From Candidatus Protoclostridium stercorigallinarum (lineage in GTDB: Bacteria > Bacillota > Clostridia > Christensenellales > Pumilibacteraceae), in assembly GCA_019113275.1 (NCBI GenBank), contig DXHS01000012.1, positions 1 through 38,289 of the forward strand: 38,289 nucleotides of DNA. The letters are read 5' to 3'. The translations under genes were made by a program, and so were the position numbers. Shown here piece by piece: positions 8,322 to 16,024 of the stretch (position 1 is the first letter of the stretch; every line of letters starts with the position of its first letter). The notes beneath the pieces were generated by a model, which was given only the letters and a program-made list of their open reading frames with translations, did no database searches and was not told the DNA's origin.

Positions 8322-8987
8322 ATGATCAGATTCGTTAAGCCCGACAAAAAGGGCACGGTCGCGCTCATCGCGATCGCCGTGAGCGCCGTCGTCGTACTGA
8401 CGGCAGCCATAGCCATGATCGTATCGCCGAGGTTCATGCGCCTTACGATAGGCGCGGACTTCGTTGTACGGTGGCTGCTCATATTCGTGACGGGCGGCTC
8501 GTTCTTTTACGGACTTGTGCGCATGGCGCTGTGCGTGCTCACGGGCGGGGACAAAGCCAAAACGCTGTCCCACGTGTTCCTGTTCTGCCTGCTCGCCGAG
8601 CTGTGCGCGATCGTCATAACCGTGATCACCTTCCTCGGCGACGCCGACTACCAGCAGAACATGAACCTCATCGAAGACGTGCTCTGCATAGTGTTCGCGC
8701 TCATCGTAGGGGTGCTCGCGCTGTTCGGCTATGTGTTCAGGCACAGCGGCAAACGTGCGTTCGTCGTGAGCGTTATCGCGGCTGCGGCAGCGCTGTTCCT
8801 CGCGTTCGTGGATATCGCTTTCGTCGGACCCGCCACCGTGCGCGCGCAGGATGTGGACTTCGCGTTCGTGATGAGCTCTCTCGGCGCGGTCTTCCCTTAC
8901 GTCGCGACTGCGGTGTTCTGCAAATGCGTCCCCGACGCGGAAGAGGAGCCCTCGGATCAAGGTCATAACGGCGGCGACGCCGTGTGA
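8322..8987 (+). CDS. Polytopic membrane protein, unknown function (6 TM)
   Basis: The 221-residue protein has hydrophobic segments at about 13-34, 45-67, 82-104, 117-137, 144-167 and 178-199. Loops are short and the C-terminal tail is acidic (CVPDAEEEPSDQGHNGGDAV). I do not recognise the family and see no catalytic motif. The start is set by CGGAGGG six bases upstream. It is first in the operon that continues 25 nt later with GH3-2 and then a lipoprotein, mirroring the membrane-protein partners of GH3-1 and GH3-4. A role in anchoring or export of the hydrolase complex is only a guess. Confidence 0.7.
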   Translation: MIRFVKPDKKGTVALIAIAVSAVVVLTAAIAMIVSPRFMRLTIGADFVVRWLLIFVTGGSFFYGLVRMALCVLTGGDKAKTLSHVFLFCLLAELCAIVITVITFLGDADYQQNMNLIEDVLCIVFALIVGVLALFGYVFRHSGKRAFVVSVIAAAAALFLAFVDIAFVGPATVRAQDVDFAFVMSSLGAVFPYVATAVFCKCVPDAEEEPSDQGHNGGDAV

Positions 8988-9012
8988 TAAAGCAATATAA
9001 ACGGAGGTATAA

Positions 9013-11925
9013 ATGATGGCAAAAACAAGTAAGTCTACGGGCATCATAGGCATCGTTGTTTCTGCGGTGCTTGCGGTGCTCATCATCGCCCTTACGGTGG
9101 CGAGCGTCATGGCGAATTCGTCCATCACGCTTTGGTGGTCCAGCTTCTCGGAAACGGGCAACTCGGCTTTGCCCGAGGGCGTGACGAGAGAAACGCTCAC
9201 CGAGGACATGGAGCGCGTGGGCACCGAGGTCATGGGCGAAGGCGCCGTCCTGCTCGAAAACAACGGCGCGCTCCCGCTCGAAAAGAACACGACGGTCAAC
9301 CTCGTCGGCTACTACGGCGTGAACGCGCTCGTCGCTTCGGGCGGTTCGGTGTCCGTGGGCAGCACGAACATCTCGTCCGTGACGCTCAAAGAGGGTCTCG
9401 AAAAGGCGGGGCTCAAAGTCAACGAGTCGCTTTATAACGCGCAGGTGGATCTCAGCGAGGACGATCGTTACCAGAACATCTTCTCCATGGTGGAGAGCTA
9501 CGAGATCGCCGAGTACGAGCTTGCCGATCTCGAAGACGAGCTGACCGCCGCCGAGGACGTGTCGCAGACCGCGATATACGTCATGGGCAGGACGGCGGCA
9601 GAGAAGAACGACCCGATAACCGCGAACGCCGAGTTCGACGGCGACGAGATGAAGAGCAGCGGCTGGGGAGCTCAGGCGGACGGCAAGAAGGCGGAGGACG
9701 GGCATTACCTCGAATTCACTGATACCGAACGCGAGATGCTCACCGCGCTCAACGAGCACTTCGATAAAGTCATAGTGCTGCTCAACCTCGCGACCCCCAT
9801 GGAGCTGGGCGCGTTCGAGGAAGAGGCGGTGAAGCCCGACGCGGTGCTCTTTATCGGCACGACGGGCACATACGGCGCTTACGGCGTGGGCAAGCTGCTC
9901 ACGGGCGAGACAAACCCGAGCGGCAGGCTCTCCGCGACGTACTCCTACGATGTGACGGACAACCCCGCTTTCTACACTTACGGCACCAACGTGTATGCGA
10001 ACGCGAGCGAGTGGGGCGATCTTTCAAAATGGACTGCGGATAACGTGGAGGCTCTCGACGAGCATTACGACAAGTATTACCACTACTACGAAGGCATCTA
10101 CGTCGGTTACCGTTACTACGAGACCCGTTATATAGGCAACGACAATGTGTACACCGCCGAAGAGGAAGCCGCATACCGCGAAGCGGTGCAGTACCCGTTC
10201 GGCTACGGTCTGTCGTACACCGATTTCACCTGGAGCAACGCGCGCTGGGAGATAGGCGAGAAGGGCGGCACGGTATCCGTTACCGTGGACGTCAAGAACG
10301 ACGGGGATAAAGCGGGCAAGGATGTGGTGCAGATGTACTACACCGCGCCGTACACCGCCGGCGGTATAGAGAAGTCCGCCGTAGTGCTCGGCGGCTATGC
10401 CAAGACAGAGCTCATCGAGCCGGGCGCGACCAAGTCCGTCACCATCACGATGAATTACGACGACATGGCGTCCTACGACTACGAGACGGAAAAGTGCTAT
10501 GTGCTCGACGCGGGCACGTACACGCTCTCGCTCCGCTCGGACGCGCACACCGTCAAGAACGACCTGACCAAGACGTTCGACGTCGCCGAGAAGATCGTCT
10601 ACCGCGACAACGCGGACGGTAAGCGCTCGACGGATAAGGTAGAGGCGGTCAATCAGTTCGATACCCTCAGCGCGGGCGACGGCAGCATAACGTATGTGTC
10701 GCGCGCCGACTGGGAAGGCACCATGCCCACCGTCCGCGACAGCGAAAAGACGGTGAACGCTTCCGACGCGGTCGTCAAAGCCATCCTCAACGACGTGCAC
10801 GGCTCTTACGTGGACGGCGAGGATAAGGATGCCGAGAACTGCGCCGCTCACGGCTGGACGGAGGACATCGTCACCAATGCGGACAACGGCCTTACCGTCG
10901 ATCAGTTCGCGGGCATGACGGATTACGACGATCCGCTGTGGGACGACCTTCTCGCTCAGCTTTCGATAGACGACATGCGCACGCTGTACACCGACGGCGC
11001 TTACCGCGTGGCTTCCGTCGCCTCGATAGGCATGAAGCTCACGGTGGACGCGGACAGCGGCGTGGGACTCAACGCGACGAGCATCTCGCAGTACGGCGTA
11101 AAGGTGCCTTCGCCTCAGATCTGGGCGGGTTCGTATAACGACGCGCTCATCGAGGATATGGCAAAGTACGTCGGTTACGACTTCCTGCTCGCGGGCGCGG
11201 TAGGTATATACGGTCCCGCATGCAACCTCATGCGTTCGCCCTTCAACGGCAGGAACGGCGAGTACATGTCCGAAGATCCTCTGCTCACCGGCAAGATAAC
11301 CGCCGCTTACGACAGGGGAGTGCAGGGCGTCGGCTGCTACGTTTACAACAAGCACTACGCCATCTACGGCTGTGCGGGCAACGCCTCTGCGATGACCTGG
11401 CTCCATGAGCAGGCTCTGCGCGAGATCTACGTCCGCCACTTCGAGATCGCGGTCAAGGAAGGCGGCGCGATGGGCATGATGGTATCCTTCTCCAAGATGG
11501 GCACCTCGCTCAACATCTGCTCCTATCCTCTGCTCACCACCCTTCCCCGCGAAGAATGGGGATTCATGGGCGCGTTCGTGTCCGACGGCATAAGCACGAC
11601 GGCATGGAACCAGGATCTCGGACTGCTCGCGGGTCTCGACCTCGTGCTCGACGCGAACGTCGACTCGGGCATGACGTCGTATGCGGACGCCATGGTATCC
11701 GACCGCGTCAGCGGAACGATCTACGGCAGGCACATGATGCAGGAGAGCGCCAAGAGGCTCATATACAGATACTGTAATTCGGCTGCGAGCACCGCGATCC
11801 GCGACTTCACGCCCACCTGGATAATATTCGTGGTGCTGTTCAACGTGATACTCGCCGCAGGCATCGTATGCTGCGTCATATTCATGATAAAGCCCGCTTT
11901 CTTCCCCAAGAAGGAAAAAGCGTGA
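9013..11925 (+). CDS. GH3-2: dual membrane-anchored GH3 protein, diverged acid/base motif
   Basis: A 970-residue protein of the same plan as GH3-1: N-terminal anchor (about 10-33), alpha/beta domain, PFGYGLSYTDFTW leading into the FnIII-like domain, catalytic barrel, and C-terminal hydrophobic segment (about 935-958) with tail FFPKKEKA. Retained features are NLMRSPFNGRNGEYMSEDP, NKHYAIYG and WGFMGAFVSD with likely nucleophile Asp858. The usual GEGxD acid/base loop is GRTAAEKND: a Glu (197) remains but both glycines are replaced, and the substrate-binding stretch reads DADSGVGLN. It may be an enzyme of altered specificity or a binding protein; the fold assignment is firm, activity less so. GGAGGT lies 4 nt before ATG 9013 (ATG 9016 also possible). 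It is flanked in the operon by a 6-TM protein and a lipoprotein. Confidence 0.85.
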   Translation: MMAKTSKSTGIIGIVVSAVLAVLIIALTVASVMANSSITLWWSSFSETGNSALPEGVTRETLTEDMERVGTEVMGEGAVLLENNGALPLEKNTTVNLVGYYGVNALVASGGSVSVGSTNISSVTLKEGLEKAGLKVNESLYNAQVDLSEDDRYQNIFSMVESYEIAEYELADLEDELTAAEDVSQTAIYVMGRTAAEKNDPITANAEFDGDEMKSSGWGAQADGKKAEDGHYLEFTDTEREMLTALNEHFDKVIVLLNLATPMELGAFEEEAVKPDAVLFIGTTGTYGAYGVGKLLTGETNPSGRLSATYSYDVTDNPAFYTYGTNVYANASEWGDLSKWTADNVEALDEHYDKYYHYYEGIYVGYRYYETRYIGNDNVYTAEEEAAYREAVQYPFGYGLSYTDFTWSNARWEIGEKGGTVSVTVDVKNDGDKAGKDVVQMYYTAPYTAGGIEKSAVVLGGYAKTELIEPGATKSVTITMNYDDMASYDYETEKCYVLDAGTYTLSLRSDAHTVKNDLTKTFDVAEKIVYRDNADGKRSTDKVEAVNQFDTLSAGDGSITYVSRADWEGTMPTVRDSEKTVNASDAVVKAILNDVHGSYVDGEDKDAENCAAHGWTEDIVTNADNGLTVDQFAGMTDYDDPLWDDLLAQLSIDDMRTLYTDGAYRVASVASIGMKLTVDADSGVGLNATSISQYGVKVPSPQIWAGSYNDALIEDMAKYVGYDFLLAGAVGIYGPACNLMRSPFNGRNGEYMSEDPLLTGKITAAYDRGVQGVGCYVYNKHYAIYGCAGNASAMTWLHEQALREIYVRHFEIAVKEGGAMGMMVSFSKMGTSLNICSYPLLTTLPREEWGFMGAFVSDGISTTAWNQDLGLLAGLDLVLDANVDSGMTSYADAMVSDRVSGTIYGRHMMQESAKRLIYRYCNSAASTAIRDFTPTWIIFVVLFNVILAAGIVCCVIFMIKPAFFPKKEKA

Positions 11926-11943
11926 TAACGGGAGGAGGAAGAT

Positions 11944-12711
11944 ATGAAAAAGAGATATAAGGCGATAGTCGCCGCCGTGCTCGCGGTGCTGCTGGCGTTC
12001 TCCTGTCTCGCTTTCGTCGCGGCTTGCGGCGACGGCGAGGACGAGAGCGCTCCCGCGATGATGACGAGCGAGGACGGCAAATACGATCTGTACATGAATT
12101 CCCTCGGCCGCGCCTGGCTCACGGAGCACGGCAAGGAAGACCGGCTGATCGAGGGCAACTTCAGAGTGCGCGAGGAGAACTCGGCGCTGACGCTGTCCTT
12201 CAACGACGAGGTCGTGGACGTCACGAACTACCGTCTGTCGTACGGGTTCACGTACTCCAACGACGAGGCGGGCATAGCCGAAACGTCGTTCGCGATACAT
12301 CGCGGCACGCTCATGAAGGCGCTCGGGCAGAATGGCGTCGTGCTGGATACGCAGTACAGCGTGCAGGGCGATACGTCGGGCGGCGGCGGTGGCGGCGGCT
12401 TCGGAGCCGTGAGCCTGCTCATGAGCACCATCGGCAGCGGCACCAAGGAAGGCTACGGCAAGCTCGAGATCAAGATGCTCAAGATACAGGGCAACTGGGA
12501 CTACAAGTACACCAAGGAAGACGGTCTCGTCATCGACGCGACGGACTCCCAGAAGGCGCTCGTAGGCTCGGGCGCGGTACGGTACGACGAAGCGACGGAA
12601 ACGTATTACGTCACTTACGACATCGCGAAAGCTCCTCCTTTCGGCGATCCGGCGGGAGAGGCTCCGATAAGCAAGGCGGATATAGAAAACGCGCTTCTGC
12701 TTGCCGATTGA
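11944..12711 (+). CDS. Lipoprotein of unknown function
   Basis: A 255-residue predicted lipoprotein with basic start MKKRYK, hydrophobic stretch and lipobox VAAC (lipidated Cys28). The rest has no domain I recognise. It opens with an acidic linker (GDGEDES), has beta-rich segments such as YDLYMNSLGRAWLTEHG and alternating strand patterns, and a seven-glycine run (about 142-148) that divides it in two. The C-terminal half carries LEIKMLKIQGNWDYKYTKEDGL. It starts 18 nt after GH3-2 behind GGGAGGAGG and is followed by a strong terminator, so it is the last gene of the operon. Position suggests a surface partner of GH3-2; function is unknown. Confidence 0.7.
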   Translation: MKKRYKAIVAAVLAVLLAFSCLAFVAACGDGEDESAPAMMTSEDGKYDLYMNSLGRAWLTEHGKEDRLIEGNFRVREENSALTLSFNDEVVDVTNYRLSYGFTYSNDEAGIAETSFAIHRGTLMKALGQNGVVLDTQYSVQGDTSGGGGGGGFGAVSLLMSTIGSGTKEGYGKLEIKMLKIQGNWDYKYTKEDGLVIDATDSQKALVGSGAVRYDEATETYYVTYDIAKAPPFGDPAGEAPISKADIENALLLAD

Positions 12712-12723
12712 TCGGCGGACGGC

Positions 12724-12757
12724 AAAGCGGCGGAGGGCATGCGCTCTCCGCCGCTTT
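12724..12757 (+). terminator. Terminator of the GH3-2 operon
   Basis: A 15-bp stem, AAAGCGGCGGAGGGC / GCTCTCCGCCGCTTT, with an ATGC loop and one G-U pair. The U-rich tail is weak (ATGTATTT). Confidence 0.75.
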
Positions 12758-12799
12758 ATGTATTTGGTACGGAAAAATATACGTTTCGTATCCGACGTA

Positions 12800-12828
12800 T
12801 TGCAATTTTTTCATATTTGGTTTATCAT
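12800..12828 (+). promoter_or_regulatory. Promoter of HK2-RR2
   Basis: -35 TTGCAA (12800-12805), 17-nt spacer, -10 TATCAT (12823-12828). The box lies in ATTGCAATTTTT, which recurs exactly in the promoter of the lipoprotein/GH3-3 operon. Transcription would start only about 15 nt before the HK2 ATG. Confidence 0.7.
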
Positions 12829-12849
12829 AGATATATACGGCGGTGGTAA

Positions 12850-14220
12850 ATGTTAGCGTATTTTGCGGAGAAATATATAGATCCCGATTGGAGCGTGATA
12901 CTGACGACGCTTTTGTCCGTCTTCGGTATGTATTTTCTTTGTTTCGATTTTTCGGCGAAAAAGAGGAGCGTGCTCAAAGAGATATTGCGTTTTGCCTGGC
13001 AATGGGCGGCGTGGGCGCTGCTCTCCGCGCTTTTTTATTGGGCGTTCCCCGAGAGCAACTCGGGTTTCGCGTTCGTGCCTCTCGCATACGCCGTCATATA
13101 CGTCGTCGCGGACAGGCGCCTGTCGTTGTGGGAGCGCATAGTGCGCACGAGCGTGTTCGTCACGATAGTCATATACAGTTCGGCGATCACCCTGCCCATA
13201 GCCATGGCGGAGGGGACGGGCGCCGAAGGCAGGGTGCCTGTATTCTCGCTGCTGTTCAAAGCCGTGCTTTACGCGGGCACGATATTCTTCCTGCAATGGT
13301 TCTCGCTCGGCAGGTTCCGTTTCTCGGTATACTTCTTCGCGCTCGTCGAGGGCGTGTGCGTGATAGGTTACGCGCTCAATCTCGTGAGCATAGTCCTGGG
13401 CATAGACGACGCGTTCCGCTCTCCGTTCAGCGCGAATTTCTTCAATTCGATCGGGCTGACGGTCACCGAGCTGCTCGTGTACCTGATGTTCTACAAGCTC
13501 AGCGACGAGTCGGACAAAAAGGAAAAGCTGCTCCTCGAAGAGCAGCGCATGAAAAACGAGCTGAAAATGATGTCCATGTACGAGATAGGTTACAACCAGG
13601 TGCGCGCCGTGCGTCACGAGATATACAATCAATACTCCTATGTGAACATCATGCTCAAAAACGGGCAGTACGAGGAGGCTGAAAAGTATTTCGACAGGCT
13701 GCGCGTGTTCGTGGGCAGCATGGGCAAGACCGTGTATACGGAAAACAGGATAGTGAACATCGCGCTCAATCTCGCTGTCGAGCAGGCGGAAGAGCGGGGC
13801 ATAGCCGCGGACGTCAAAGCCGCGGTGCCCGCGGAGCTCGGCATATCCGACACTGCGCTCGCCTCCGTCATGAACAATCTCACGAGCAACGCCATAGAGG
13901 CATGCGAGCGCATGGACGGCGGGGAAAAATATCTGCGCATAACCGTGAGCTGCGACCGCGGGTATCTCCTGATACGCGAGGAGAATCCCGTGCCCGCGGG
14001 CACGAAAGAGGGAAAGAACATCCCGCTGCCTACGTCGAAGGCGAATAAAGCGCGCCACGGGTGCGGGTTGTCCATAATAAATAAGATAGCCGAGCGCAAC
14101 GGCGGGTGTTTCGATTACGAAGCGAAAGAGGGGAGATTTACCGCAAAGGTATCCATGAAATGCGATAACGATAAGGAGAAAGAGGAAGATGAAGGTGCCG
14201 GCGATAGCCGTATGCGATGA
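12850..14220 (+). CDS. HK2: six-TM GHKL sensor histidine kinase
   Basis: A 456-residue membrane kinase. The first 215 residues hold about six hydrophobic segments (VILTTLLSVFGMYFLCF through LTVTELLVYLMFY). A charged coiled-coil linker (DESDKKEKLLLEEQRMKNEL) leads to the dimerisation helix with His256 in VRHEIYNQYSY, then a GHKL ATPase with N box MNNLTSNAIEACE and G box HGCGLSIINKI. This AgrC/VirS type usually senses peptides or small molecules outside the cell. The Shine-Dalgarno sequence (GGCGGTGG) is poor, in keeping with a very short leader. The 3' end overlaps RR2 by 32 nt. It is less similar to HK1 and HK3 than those are to each other. Confidence 0.9.
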   Translation: MLAYFAEKYIDPDWSVILTTLLSVFGMYFLCFDFSAKKRSVLKEILRFAWQWAAWALLSALFYWAFPESNSGFAFVPLAYAVIYVVADRRLSLWERIVRTSVFVTIVIYSSAITLPIAMAEGTGAEGRVPVFSLLFKAVLYAGTIFFLQWFSLGRFRFSVYFFALVEGVCVIGYALNLVSIVLGIDDAFRSPFSANFFNSIGLTVTELLVYLMFYKLSDESDKKEKLLLEEQRMKNELKMMSMYEIGYNQVRAVRHEIYNQYSYVNIMLKNGQYEEAEKYFDRLRVFVGSMGKTVYTENRIVNIALNLAVEQAEERGIAADVKAAVPAELGISDTALASVMNNLTSNAIEACERMDGGEKYLRITVSCDRGYLLIREENPVPAGTKEGKNIPLPTSKANKARHGCGLSIINKIAERNGGCFDYEAKEGRFTAKVSMKCDNDKEKEEDEGAGDSRMR

Positions 14221-14944
14221 CGAAAAAATGGCAAGGGACGTGGTGAAGACGGCGGTGACCAGCCTGCTCTCGCAGGAGGGGTTCGAAGCCGACGTGGAAG
14301 TTTTCGGCAGCACCGCAGAGCTGGAAGAGCGCATGGGCTCGCGCGCGTTCGACCTGCTGCTTTTGGATATAGGCATGCAGCCGGAGGGCGGTCTTGCATT
14401 CGCCCGCAAACTGCGCGAGGGGAACAGCGCCGTCCAGATAATATTCATTTCCAACCACATCGAAAAGGTGTTCGATACCTTTTCCGTGCGCCCGTTCGCC
14501 TTCGTGCGCAAAACGCGTTTCATGGAGGACATCGCAGCCGCTCTCGGGCGGTGGATAACGGGCATGAGAGACCGCCGCGAGCCGGGCGCGGGCAGGGGCG
14601 TGCTGCTCAAAAAGAAAAACGGCATGGCTCTCTACGATACGGATAAGATAATTTACGTCGAGAGCTGCCGCAACAAACAGCTGCTCCACCTTACGGATAA
14701 AAAGGACCCCGACGAGGTGATAGGCTCGCTGGTGCAGATTGAGCAGCAGCTCTCGGGCTTCGGTTTTCTGCGCGTACAGAAGAGCTTTATCGTCAATCTC
14801 CGCCATATCTCCGAGATATCCACCGAACGCATAGTGATGTCCGACGGCTCGTTCGTCCCCATCAGCCGCGGAAAAACGCGCGACGTCAAGTCCGCATACA
14901 TGGATTGGTTGCAACAGACCGACATCATCATGGGGGGAGGGTAA
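14189..14944 (+). CDS. RR2: LytTR-family response regulator
   Basis: A 251-residue regulator. The receiver domain (about 1-125) has CDDE, phospho-acceptor Asp60 in LLLLDIGM, FISNH and a Lys in FVRKTRF; the usual KP pair is RKT here. The LytTR domain (about 148-243) runs from GVLLKKKNGMALYDTDKIIYVES to SFVPISRGKTRDVKSAYM. Start ATG 14189 has AGAGGAAG directly upstream, inside the HK2 coding region, so the pair is translationally coupled and HK2 is the likely partner. The gene ends in GGGGGGAGGG just before TAA, a shorter G-rich 3' end than in RR3. Confidence 0.9.
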   Translation: MKVPAIAVCDDEKMARDVVKTAVTSLLSQEGFEADVEVFGSTAELEERMGSRAFDLLLLDIGMQPEGGLAFARKLREGNSAVQIIFISNHIEKVFDTFSVRPFAFVRKTRFMEDIAAALGRWITGMRDRREPGAGRGVLLKKKNGMALYDTDKIIYVESCRNKQLLHLTDKKDPDEVIGSLVQIEQQLSGFGFLRVQKSFIVNLRHISEISTERIVMSDGSFVPISRGKTRDVKSAYMDWLQQTDIIMGGG

Positions 14945-14951
14945 CGTCCTT

Positions 14952-14973
14952 GCGCGGCGTTTAAGCGCCGCGC
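14952..14973 (+). terminator. GC hairpin after RR2, shared with the 3' end of the acetyltransferase gene
   Basis: GCGCGGCG-TTTAAG-CGCCGCGC, 8-bp stem. The same hairpin with similar flanks (CCTTG...CTTCG) occurs inverted at 37291-37312. A T run is lacking; termination is probable but not certain. Confidence 0.5.
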
Positions 14974-15048
14974 TTCGCTGTCGGCGCAAAGCTCGGCGTC
15001 GCGCCTTTGCGCACCGCTACCGCTCGCTTCGCGTGCGCTTCGGCTTTG

Positions 15049-15135
15049 CTGCCGATTCTGTAATTGTTGCTCCGCCACTATCCCGAGAAAAGAGGGCGCG
15101 CATGTCGGCGACGTCGCGCGGAAAATTTAATTTAA
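15049..15135 (-). repeat. Dispersed intergenic repeat, copy A
   Basis: Reading minus, the core runs CCGCGCGACGT...ATGCGCGCCCTCTTTT...GGCGGAGC.ACAATTAC and aligns without gaps to copy C (38070-38153) over about 80 bases, and less closely to copy B (27392-27477). All three are followed on the same strand by a foldback of different sequence. Confidence 0.7.
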
Positions 15136-15212
15136 GCTCCTTCGCGCCTGATGCCTTGCGCACGCCGAACGGCGGGTGCGTTTTCGTCGCGGATAAATTT
15201 GCGTGATATCGC

Positions 15213-15241
15213 TTGATATTTTCCCGAAGATGAGTTATTAT
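15213..15241 (+). promoter_or_regulatory. Promoter of RR3-HK3
   Basis: -35 TTGATA (15213-15218), 17-nt spacer, -10 TATTAT (15236-15241). Transcription would begin near 15248, which rules out upstream in-frame starts and favours GTG 15302. Confidence 0.8.
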
Positions 15242-15301
15242 AAAAAAATGAGAGGGAACGATAAAAACCGATCGGATACGACATTCGGGAAAAGGGCTGC
15301 C

Positions 15302-16024
15302 GTGTATCGTATAGCGGTGGTCGAGGATGATAAGCGCGAGGCGGACGAACTGGTCTCGTTCATAGGAAGGTATTTCCGTGAGCGGCAGACCGAAGTGATC
15401 GTTACGGTGTTCGGCGACGCGGAACGCTTTCTCTGGCAGGAATCGGCGTCGTTCGATCTTGTGTTCCTGGACATAGAACTGCCGGGCAGGAACGGGATGG
15501 AAGCCGCGGGTGAGCTGCGAAAGACAAACTCCGAGACGGTCATAGTATTCGTCACATACATGGCGCAGTTCGCCATGACGGGTTACGAGGTGGACGCGGC
15601 GGATTTTATTGTCAAGCCCGTGGACTATCCGAGTTTTGTCCTTAAAATGAAAAGAGTGAGCGATCTGCTCGCCGGCAGGCGGGGAGAGAGTCTTTCGTTC
15701 ACGACGCCTCAGTCGGGCATGCGTCGCATAAACGTACGCGAGATACGGTATGCGGAAGCGGTAGGTCATAAGATCGTGTTCCATCTTGCGGACGGGCGCA
15801 CGCTGGAGACGGGCGGTTCGCTCAAAAACTTGCAGCAGAGGCTCGATCAGAATACTTTCGTGCGCTGCAACAGCTGCTATCTGGTCAATCTGAGGTATGT
15901 GATGGGAGTCAGCGGCTATACCGTGGATGTGGACGGAGAAGAGCTGCAGATAAGCCGTGCGCGACGCAAGGATTTCATGAGGGCGGTGAGCGGCTATTTC
16001 GGACTCGGGGGGGGGGGTAGATAA
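15302..16024 (+). CDS. RR3: LytTR-family response regulator
   Basis: A 240-residue regulator starting at GTG 15302 (MYRIAVVEDD), chosen because AAAGGG lies 5 nt upstream and the receiver fold begins here, as in RR1. Phospho-acceptor Asp57 is in FLDIELPG; FVTYM and Lys of IVKPVDY follow. The LytTR domain (about 140-235) ends ISRARRKDFMRAVSGYFG. It is clearly paralogous to RR1 (shared CxxCYLVNLRYV-like and ARRKDFM segments). The last codons before the stop are a G11 tract (16007-16017) read as four glycines; loss of one G would extend the protein by about 95 codons out of frame through the start of HK3, while one extra G ends it almost where it ends now. HK3 begins immediately after the stop codon (TAAATG). 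Confidence 0.9.
   Translation: MYRIAVVEDDKREADELVSFIGRYFRERQTEVIVTVFGDAERFLWQESASFDLVFLDIELPGRNGMEAAGELRKTNSETVIVFVTYMAQFAMTGYEVDAADFIVKPVDYPSFVLKMKRVSDLLAGRRGESLSFTTPQSGMRRINVREIRYAEAVGHKIVFHLADGRTLETGGSLKNLQQRLDQNTFVRCNSCYLVNLRYVMGVSGYTVDVDGEELQISRARRKDFMRAVSGYFGLGGGGR
16007..16017 (+). repeat. G11 homopolymer at the RR3/HK3 junction
   Basis: Eleven G end the RR3 reading frame and lie 7 nt before the HK3 ATG, where they also act as its only Shine-Dalgarno-like sequence. A length change would affect both the RR3 C-terminus and HK3 translation. Confidence 0.7.

Larger units (their letters stand above)
14945..15301. other. Intergenic region RR2 / RR3 with repeat copy A
   Basis: In 357 bases this gap holds the hairpin at 14952-14973, a further GCGCAAAG/CTTTGCGC stem, repeat copy A on the minus strand (15049-15135) and the RR3 promoter. 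No gene is supported. Confidence 0.6.

Noticed and set aside
14929-14944. G6-A-G3 run at the RR2 end as a fourth contingency tract
   Set aside because: Interrupted and too short to slip readily.
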